Shown piece after piece: positions 5,501 through 8,139 of a DNA stretch of 8,139 nt. Source of the stretch: Planctomycetota bacterium (GTDB lineage: Bacteria; Planctomycetota; Planctomycetia; Pirellulales; Pirellulaceae); contig JAPLNJ010000161.1 of the NCBI GenBank assembly GCA_026692885.1, forward strand, positions 1 to 8,139. Reading direction: 5' to 3'. Position 1 is the first letter of the stretch. Every line of letters starts with the position of its first letter. The position numbers were made by a program, and so were the translations under genes. The notes under the pieces are model-generated. The model did not search any database, was not told the DNA's origin, and saw only the letters and a list, made by a program, of their open reading frames with translations.

Positions 5501-7895
5501 GTACCTCGACACCAACAACAACAGCACGTTCGACACAGGCGAAACTTTTGTGACTAGCGACGCCAGTGGCAACTACAGCTTCACGTTGAATGGCGGAAGC
5601 TACAACGTCCGGGATGTCGTTCAGAACAACTGGCAACAGACCGCACCGGCTGGCGGAGTGTACGCGGTCACGCTCACGGCTGGTCAGAATGTGACCGGTA
5701 AGGACTTCGGCAGTAAGCAGTTGCCAGCCACCATCGCCGGCACCATCTGGAACGACGGCGACGCGGACGGCCTTCATGATACCGGCGAGGCAGGCCTGTC
5801 GGGCTGGACCGTGTACCTCGACACCAACAACAGCAACACATTCGACACCGGCGAGACCTCGGTGACCAGCGACGCCAATGGCAACTACGGCTTCACGTTG
5901 AATGCCGGAAGCTACAACGTCCGCGAGGTCGTTCAGAACAACTGGCAACAGACCGCACCGGCTGGCGGAGTGTACGCGGTCACGCTCACGGCCGGCCAGA
6001 ATGTGGCCGGCAAGGACTTCGGCAATAGGCAGTTGTCAGCCACCATCACCGGCACCATCTGGAACGACGGCGACGCAGACGGCCTTCATGATACCGGCGA
6101 GGCAGGCCTGTCGGGGTGGACCGTGTACCTCGACACCAACAACAACAACACGTTCGACACGGGCGAGACCTCGGTGACCAGTGACGCCAGTGGCAACTAC
6201 AGCTTTACGTTGAATGCCGGAAGCTACAACGTCCGTGAGGTCGTTCAGAGCAATTGGCGGCAGACGGCACCGGTCGGCGGAGTATACGCCGTCACACTCA
6301 CGGCCGGCCAGAATGTGGCCGGCAAGGACTTCGGGGTGGCGCCCAATGGCTCGCAGCTCACGATTACCTACAACAGCACAATCGCCACCAGCGGCTCCGT
6401 TTCGGGGATTGCCTTGTCGCCGGACGATACGCGGCTCTATGCGGCGTACTGGGAGGACAGCCCGACATCACGGGTTCGGCAGTACAACCTGCCGGACGGA
6501 CAACTGTTGCAGACTATCAACTTTGGCTCTTACCACACCCACGGCGACGTGGTTATATCGGCCGATGGCAATCGTATCTTCACGTCCAACTATTACTACG
6601 ACACTGTCAGTCAAGTCGATCTCGCCAACAGCAACATAATCACCAATCAATCCACGGTCGATAGCTGGCCAGGTCGTGTAGACATCGCGCCGGATCGAAC
6701 CAAGGTACTGGCTGCTGTCGGTTGGGATGGCCGCAATTACGACATGAACAATGACAGCATTGCTGTCTACAACATCGCCAGCGGCGCATTTAATCGAGTT
6801 GCTTCCGTCAAGTTGAATGACGAGCCTCAGTCGGCGATCGGTTTTTCGGCCGACAGCCAATACGCCTATGTAGGAACTCGCAAACGAAAGTCTGGTAGCG
6901 CCACGCTCTATGAGATCGCGTTGAGTGGTCAACCAGCGCTGACTCGCTCGTTGCCATTTGCTGGCGTGGAAATACTGCGAGCCGTCGTGGTTGCGAGCGA
7001 CAAGGTGTTTGTCTCGTCTGCGGAACAAGCGAAGATTTGGGTGGTGAGCCGTTCTTCGTGGACAGTTATCTCGGAAATCACCCTGCCGGAAGGGCCGTCC
7101 GTCCTGAAAATGCACCCGAGTGGAAATTACCTATTTGCATCGCTTCCCAACGCAAAATCCGTCATTGCCATGGATGTTGCGTCTGGGCAAATAGTCGCGC
7201 GGTACGATGGACTACAGACCGCCCCGTCGGACATCGAGTTCAATAGCAACGGGAACAAGGTGTATGTTTCGCACATTACCGCAGATGGCAACGTGATGGT
7301 ATTTGATGTGAGTTTTGGGAACGCTCAGTGGCCCTGGCACAATTTTGATAACCCCTTCGATGTCGACGGGCAGGACGTCGTCTCGGCGCTGGATGTGCTG
7401 ATCATGATCAACTACATCAATTTCAATCTCGGCCAGACGACCCTGCCGTCCGCCCCCGTTGAACCGCATCCGTTCTACGACGTCAACGCCGACAACGCCT
7501 GCACGGGGTCGGATGTGCTGATGGTGATCAATTACATCAACAGCAGATCACCAGGCGCGGCGGGTGAGGGTGAAGCCGCGGCCGTGACGCTGGTCTACTC
7601 GAGCGAGCATCTGTCCGCGGCGGCCCAGCGGCCCGCAGCCAACGCCGTGCTCCCGCAGACGGCAGACTGGCGGGACGTCGAGTCCGAGCAAGAGGATGCG
7701 GCCTTGGCGGCCTGGAGCCTGGTCGTGGACGCCGAAGCGGATTCTGCGGGAGACCGTGGACCCGCGCGAGGGAATCATGACGGGAAGAAGTCGGCACAGC
7801 TAGACATCAATGTGCTCGAAGATGTGCTCGAAATCGATACGGTGTTAACGGCCATCGCGGGGGACGTTGCCCGCGGATGGAATCGGATACCCTGA
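2484..7895 (+). CDS. Giant secreted FN3/Calx-beta/SdrD B-like/cohesin/dockerin protein, downstream frame segment
   Basis: This 1,803-codon frame is the C-terminal two thirds of the same gene. Residue map from the ATG at 2484: end of the GLUG region (1-50), FN3 (55-147), FN3 (150-240), Calx-beta (246-356), SdrD B-like repeat (357-457), SbsA-like Ig (458-580), cohesin-like (582-728), internal dockerin (733-795), second cohesin-like (814-974), three SdrD B-like repeats (978-1284), beta-propeller (1288-1613), C-terminal dockerin (1622-1689) and an acidic tail. The ATG is preceded by a weak AGAGG four bases upstream, and the frame is open back to 2433. The encoded N-terminus has no signal peptide and begins inside a conserved GLUG-tail sequence, so an independent start is unlikely. 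The product is expected to be extracellular or cell-surface and to bind calcium at several modules. A role in adhesion or matrix assembly is inferred; no catalytic domain is recognised in this segment. Confidence 0.85.
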   Translation: MGGTIVNCQGKTTAEMKQQATFTTSANWDFTSVWTIEENTTYPELRGIGVNLASPTGVNATEGQRDGVHISWNAVTDALAYRVYRSETLISTPSRLAPLSEWGSELAFIDETAVPDITYYYWVTAAGTINGARESDLSSSDSGSRSLPPLTTPTNVTASNDSDAGVLLQWDAAPNANYYHVYRALTETSGKTPIGSWQGGLSLFDTSATPDTVYYYWATAAVDQLGERESNFGPAVAGMAPVAPPSLTITDGTILEGTSGTASLGFMVTLSAAATHDVTVSYATADGTATTADSDYQFINGGTLTIFAGQTTGTITVSVSGDSRVEPDENFYVNLSSASGATISDNQGQGTILSDDATIAGTIWDDADRDGLRDSGEAGLSGWTVYLDANNNSTFDTGETSVTSDASGSYSFTLNTGAYKVREVVQNDWQQTTPVGGVYAVTLTAGQNVTGKDFGNNSDEPQSLVVSSFLATSTGFVAQFNRGIETSVLNLYDQGNQLGVADVEMTGATGGPVRGSLVLGPAATQVRFIKTGGLLEPDSYTVRLRSGANGFRDPVGHLLDGDGNGTTGDDFVRTFSVDPGPVDRVTVTLPDFARGYGQPVNLPANDLTAGVPLGLSSGLNVSGIDLKLGYDPALLQVESFVLDSLVGARGASSLLTFPSPGTAILTISAPVSFAASSGSLTLGRFIVRVPDHAPYGAKHVLDIFRLHVFDATINVEELPSVDDDAIHVASYFGDTNASRTYNAPDVTLVQRIIGQINTGLATFQLADPRLVSDVTLNGAIQANDVTSIQRVIGQVTVPNVPSLPEGIVTPPPVGADPKLFIPQDLSGTAGSTVTVPISLRVTETGGITISGMDVVIEFDPAKFTVGNAQIGNLLTGSGFSGLLTNPEPGKLVYTASSASGTRLLTEDTEGTLFTLDFTIVEGTSAGSSSINLLSSYRTTVSSLFDNNLNALVLDPAPTNAASDAVDGKLTIGGGIQTGTIAGAVWKDADGDGIRDTGETGLSGWTVYLDTNNNSTFDTGETFVTSDASGNYSFTLNGGSYNVRDVVQNNWQQTAPAGGVYAVTLTAGQNVTGKDFGSKQLPATIAGTIWNDGDADGLHDTGEAGLSGWTVYLDTNNSNTFDTGETSVTSDANGNYGFTLNAGSYNVREVVQNNWQQTAPAGGVYAVTLTAGQNVAGKDFGNRQLSATITGTIWNDGDADGLHDTGEAGLSGWTVYLDTNNNNTFDTGETSVTSDASGNYSFTLNAGSYNVREVVQSNWRQTAPVGGVYAVTLTAGQNVAGKDFGVAPNGSQLTITYNSTIATSGSVSGIALSPDDTRLYAAYWEDSPTSRVRQYNLPDGQLLQTINFGSYHTHGDVVISADGNRIFTSNYYYDTVSQVDLANSNIITNQSTVDSWPGRVDIAPDRTKVLAAVGWDGRNYDMNNDSIAVYNIASGAFNRVASVKLNDEPQSAIGFSADSQYAYVGTRKRKSGSATLYEIALSGQPALTRSLPFAGVEILRAVVVASDKVFVSSAEQAKIWVVSRSSWTVISEITLPEGPSVLKMHPSGNYLFASLPNAKSVIAMDVASGQIVARYDGLQTAPSDIEFNSNGNKVYVSHITADGNVMVFDVSFGNAQWPWHNFDNPFDVDGQDVVSALDVLIMINYINFNLGQTTLPSAPVEPHPFYDVNADNACTGSDVLMVINYINSRSPGAAGEGEAAAVTLVYSSEHLSAAAQRPAANAVLPQTADWRDVESEQEDAALAAWSLVVDAEADSAGDRGPARGNHDGKKSAQLDINVLEDVLEIDTVLTAIAGDVARGWNRIP
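2646..3203 (+). other. Two fibronectin type III domains
   Basis: Domain one (2646-2925) has Pro-Thr-Gly-Val-Asn-Ala-Thr at its start, Val-His-Ile-Ser-Trp-Asn, Tyr-Arg-Val-Tyr-Arg-Ser and Tyr-Tyr-Tyr-Trp-Val-Thr-Ala-Ala. Domain two (2931-3203) repeats this order with Pro-Thr-Asn-Val-Thr-Ala-Ser, Val-Leu-Leu-Gln-Trp-Asp, Tyr-His-Val-Tyr-Arg-Ala and Tyr-Tyr-Tyr-Trp-Ala-Thr-Ala-Ala. Both end with a Glu-Arg/Arg-Glu-Ser motif after the last strand. They are non-catalytic spacers. Their resemblance in sequence and spacing suggests an internal duplication. Confidence 0.8.
3219..3551 (+). other. Calx-beta domain
   Basis: The segment starts Ser-Leu-Thr-Ile-Thr-Asp-Gly-Thr-Ile-Leu-Glu-Gly-Thr-Ser-Gly. 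It continues with Phe-Met-Val-Thr-Leu-Ser, Val-Thr-Val-Ser-Tyr-Ala-Thr-Ala-Asp-Gly-Thr-Ala, Asp-Tyr-Gln-Phe and Gly-Thr-Ile-Thr-Val-Ser-Val, then Asp-x-x-Val-Glu-Pro-Asp-Glu-Asn-Phe-Tyr-Val-Asn-Leu and a final Gly-Thr-Ile-Leu-Ser-Asp-Asp. This is a near-textbook Calx-beta sequence with the acidic calcium-ligand positions kept. An eight-C run at 3211-3218 lies just before the domain, but the frame is the same on both sides of it. Confidence 0.9.
3552..3854 (+). repeat. SdrD B-like repeat, isolated copy 1
   Basis: About 100 residues starting Ala-Thr-Ile-Ala-Gly-Thr-Ile-Trp-Asp-Asp. They carry the calcium-binding style sequence Asp-x-Asp-Gly-Leu-x-Asp-x-Gly-Glu-x-Gly-Leu, a Gly-Trp-Thr-Val-Tyr-Leu-Asp strand, a second acidic loop (Asn-Asn-Asn-Ser-Thr-Phe-Asp-Thr-Gly-Glu) and an ending in Gly-Lys-Asp-Phe-Gly. 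This is the B-repeat or Cna-B-like fold of SdrD-type surface proteins, which stiffens in calcium. Its DNA is clearly related to the three tandem copies at 5415-6335, although 1.56 kb of other domains lie between. Confidence 0.88.
3855..5405 (+). other. Ig + cohesin + dockerin + cohesin cassette
   Basis: An SbsA-like Ig domain (3855-4225) contains Phe-Val-Ala-Gln-Phe-Asn-Arg-Gly-Ile and Ser-Tyr-Thr-Val-Arg-Leu-Arg-Ser. A cohesin-like domain (4227-4667) follows with Asn-Val-Ser-Gly-Ile-Asp-Leu-Lys-Leu-Gly-Tyr-Asp-Pro. Next is an internal dockerin (4680-4868) and then a second cohesin-like domain (4923-5405) with Ile-Ser-Gly-Met-Asp-Val-Val-Ile-Glu-Phe-Asp-Pro. 'Asp-(V/L)-x-(I/L)-x-(Y/F)-Asp-Pro' is the core strand of cohesin folds. 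I recall this Ig-cohesin-dockerin order as a recurring cassette in planctomycete exoproteins, but I could not check that here. It may mediate attachment between surface proteins. Confidence 0.72.
4680..4868 (+). other. Internal type I dockerin-like module with two F-hand loops
   Basis: Two repeats each pair a 12-residue calcium loop with a helix. Loop 1 (4683-4718) has Asp1, Asn3, Ser5, Asn9 and Asp12, followed by Val-Thr-Leu-Val-Gln-Arg-Ile-Ile-Gly-Gln. Loop 2 (4800-4835) has Asp1, Thr3, Asn5, Gln9 and Asp12, followed by Val-Thr-Ser-Ile-Gln-Arg-Val-Ile-Gly-Gln. The two helices are nearly identical, which is the internal symmetry expected of a dockerin. Most of the ligand positions are kept, so calcium binding is plausible. 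Confidence 0.75.
5415..6335 (+). repeat. Three tandem SdrD B-like repeats, 312-bp period
   Basis: Copies start at 5415, 5727 and 6039. The first two include a five-residue linker (Ser-Lys-Gln-Leu-Pro, then Asn-Arg-Gln-Leu-Ser), giving an exact 104-codon period. Each has two acidic calcium-type loops and ends in Gly-Lys-Asp-Phe-Gly. At the DNA level copies two and three differ at about 21 of 297 positions by hand count. Copies one and two share an uninterrupted 65-base identity (5616-5680 and 5928-5992) yet differ at about 21 of the first 78 bases. The array lies between a cohesin-like domain and the propeller and probably acts as a rigid stalk. Its high DNA similarity makes copy-number change by recombination possible. 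Confidence 0.92.
6345..7322 (+). other. YVTN/lactonase-like beta-propeller domain
   Basis: About 325 residues contain repeated blade signatures. Examples are Ile-Ala-Leu-Ser-Pro-Asp-Asp-Thr-Arg-Leu-Tyr-Ala-Ala, Val-Val-Ile-Ser-Ala-Asp-Gly-Asn-Arg-Ile-Phe-Thr-Ser-Asn, Val-Asp-Ile-Ala-Pro-Asp-Arg-Thr-Lys-Val-Leu-Ala-Ala, Ile-Gly-Phe-Ser-Ala-Asp-Ser-Gln-Tyr-Ala-Tyr-Val-Gly, Leu-Lys-Met-His-Pro-Ser-Gly-Asn-Tyr-Leu-Phe-Ala-Ser and Ile-Glu-Phe-Asn-Ser-Asn-Gly-Asn-Lys-Val-Tyr-Val-Ser. At least six blades can be counted and seven are likely. Surface propellers of this kind usually bind proteins or sugars. I see no catalytic signature, and enzyme activity is not implied. Confidence 0.8.
7347..7550 (+). 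other. C-terminal type I dockerin (planctomycete style)
   Basis: The module begins Asp-Asn-Pro-Phe-Asp-Val-Asp-Gly and carries two calcium loops. Loop 1 (7359-7394) has Asp1, Asp3, Gln5, Ser9 and Asp12 and is followed by Val-Leu-Ile-Met-Ile-Asn-Tyr-Ile-Asn. Loop 2 (7479-7514) has Asp1, Asn3, Asp5, Thr9 and Asp12 and is followed by Val-Leu-Met-Val-Ile-Asn-Tyr-Ile-Asn. The 'N-P-x-D-V-(N/D) ... L-D-x-L-x-x-I-N-Y-(I/L)-N' form at the C-terminus is a hallmark I associate with large Pirellula/Rhodopirellula-type exoproteins. It is the best taxonomic clue in the window. Confidence 0.88.
7551..7892 (+). other. Acidic, Ala-rich C-terminal tail
   Basis: After a Gly-Glu-Gly-Glu linker the tail is rich in Ala, Glu and Asp. 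It ends with a probable amphipathic helix (about 7800-7877) reading Leu-Asp-Ile-Asn-Val-Leu-Glu-Asp-Val-Leu and then Ile-Ala-Gly-Asp-Val-Ala-Arg-Gly-Trp. Its start is visibly richer in G and C than the propeller DNA. Similar acidic tails with a closing 'I-A-x-D-V-A' helix follow dockerins in other planctomycete proteins as I remember them. A role as a sorting or secretion signal is possible but unproven. Confidence 0.45.
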
Positions 7896-8043
7896 TCCTT
7901 CGCACTGGGCACCCCGATCTGGATTCTAACCATGTGCGGGAAGCCCGCCGGTTCGCCTGGAGCGATGTCTAAAGACATGAGGAGAAGTCCGGCTGAAGGC
8001 GGCTACCTTCTCCCCAGAGTACCGGGAGACTGCTGAAAAGGTC
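7896..8043. other. Non-coding region after the giant gene, with small hairpins
   Basis: No gene is supported here. Three short dyads are visible: a GC-rich 5-bp stem with a three-base loop (7936-7948), a 14-base near-palindrome with 6-bp arms (7965-7978) and a 7-bp perfect inverted repeat GGAGAAG/CTTCTCC (7981-7987 and 8007-8013) with a 19-base spacer. None is followed by a T run, so none is a standard intrinsic terminator. They could still form the 3' end of the mRNA. No convincing promoter for a following gene was seen. Confidence 0.4.
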
Positions 8044-8135
8044 GTGGGGTAAGCTTCCAGCTTGCCGAATGCGCAGTTCAGGAAATCTTGAGAATTGAAA
8101 ATGTGCAGACCTGGCAAGCTGGAAGCTTACCCCAC
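8044..8135. repeat. Perfect 23-bp inverted repeat with 46-base spacer, REPIN/MITE-like
   Basis: The left arm (8044-8066) and right arm (8113-8135) are exact reverse complements over 23 bases; pairing stops on both sides. Each arm contains a second dyad, AAGCT-TCC-AGCTT (8051-8063) and its mirror (8116-8128), so each arm can also fold alone. The spacer has a near-direct repeat AATGYGCAG (8068-8076 and 8100-8108). Two self-folding units in inverted orientation over about 92 bases is the layout of a REP doublet, or of a small non-autonomous mobile element. No transposase is in the window. An alternative is a long hairpin at a transcript end, although no T run is seen before the window ends. Confidence 0.75.
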
Positions 8136-8139
8136 TTCG

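Noticed and set aside
5415..6335. Repeat array as a CRISPR or other DNA-level array
   Set aside because: The 312-bp period is exactly 104 codons, stays in frame and encodes a known protein repeat with no short repeats or spacers.
6468..7115. 215-codon open frame on the - strand
   Set aside because: It lies opposite the propeller domain, which has clear blade patterns on the + strand. The translated product shows no recognisable motif and looks like a shadow frame in GC-rich coding DNA.
7981..8013. 7-bp inverted repeat as an intrinsic terminator
   Set aside because: The spacer is 19 bases and no T run follows, so it does not meet the usual form of a rho-independent terminator.
7926..8117. 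63-codon open frame on the - strand in the intergenic end
   Set aside because: It runs through the inverted repeat and small hairpins, has no recognisable motif, and overlaps the structured element.

Overview
The window holds the 3' part of one very large, secreted, mosaic protein gene on the + strand, followed by about 240 bases of non-coding DNA with a strong inverted repeat. The mix of domains points to a planctomycete, probably of the Pirellula/Rhodopirellula type: SGNH esterase, GLUG repeats, fibronectin type III, Calx-beta, SdrD B-like repeats, cohesin-like domains and a C-terminal type I dockerin. No ribosomal or other taxonomic marker is present, so the lineage is an inference from protein style.

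Layout. Bases 1-2532 (frame 1) are open at the left edge. They encode, in order, the C-terminal part of an SGNH/GDSL-type hydrolase, an SbsA-like Ig domain, an InlB-type B-repeat, a Kre9/KNH-like Ig domain and an array of about eight GLUG motifs. Bases 2484-7895 (frame 3) encode the rest: the tail of the GLUG region, two FN3 domains, a Calx-beta domain, one SdrD B-like repeat, an Ig + cohesin + dockerin + cohesin cassette, three tandem SdrD B-like repeats of 312 bp, a YVTN/lactonase-like beta-propeller, a C-terminal dockerin and an acidic tail. The stop codon is at 7893-7895.

The two reading frames are almost certainly one gene. The GLUG region runs across the frame change, and the sequence typical of the end of a GLUG array (Cys-Phe-Trp-Asp ... 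Gly-Lys-Thr-Thr-Ala-Glu-Met ... Trp-Asp-Phe ... Tyr-Pro-Glu-Leu-Arg) is split between the frames. Restoring one base near 2476-2479 would rejoin them into a protein of more than 2,600 residues. The lesion is either a real one-base deletion, making a pseudogene or a truncated secreted protein, or a sequencing error.

The intergenic end (7896-8139) carries small hairpins after the stop codon and a perfect 23-bp inverted repeat with a 46-base spacer. Each arm also contains its own short dyad, which resembles a REPIN-like or MITE-like dispersed element. I see no RNA genes, CRISPR array, transposase or second protein gene. I found no clear new multi-gene system. The observations most worth checking are the frameshift, the recombination mosaic in the SdrD B-like array, the cohesin/dockerin pairing within one chain, and the terminal inverted-repeat element.
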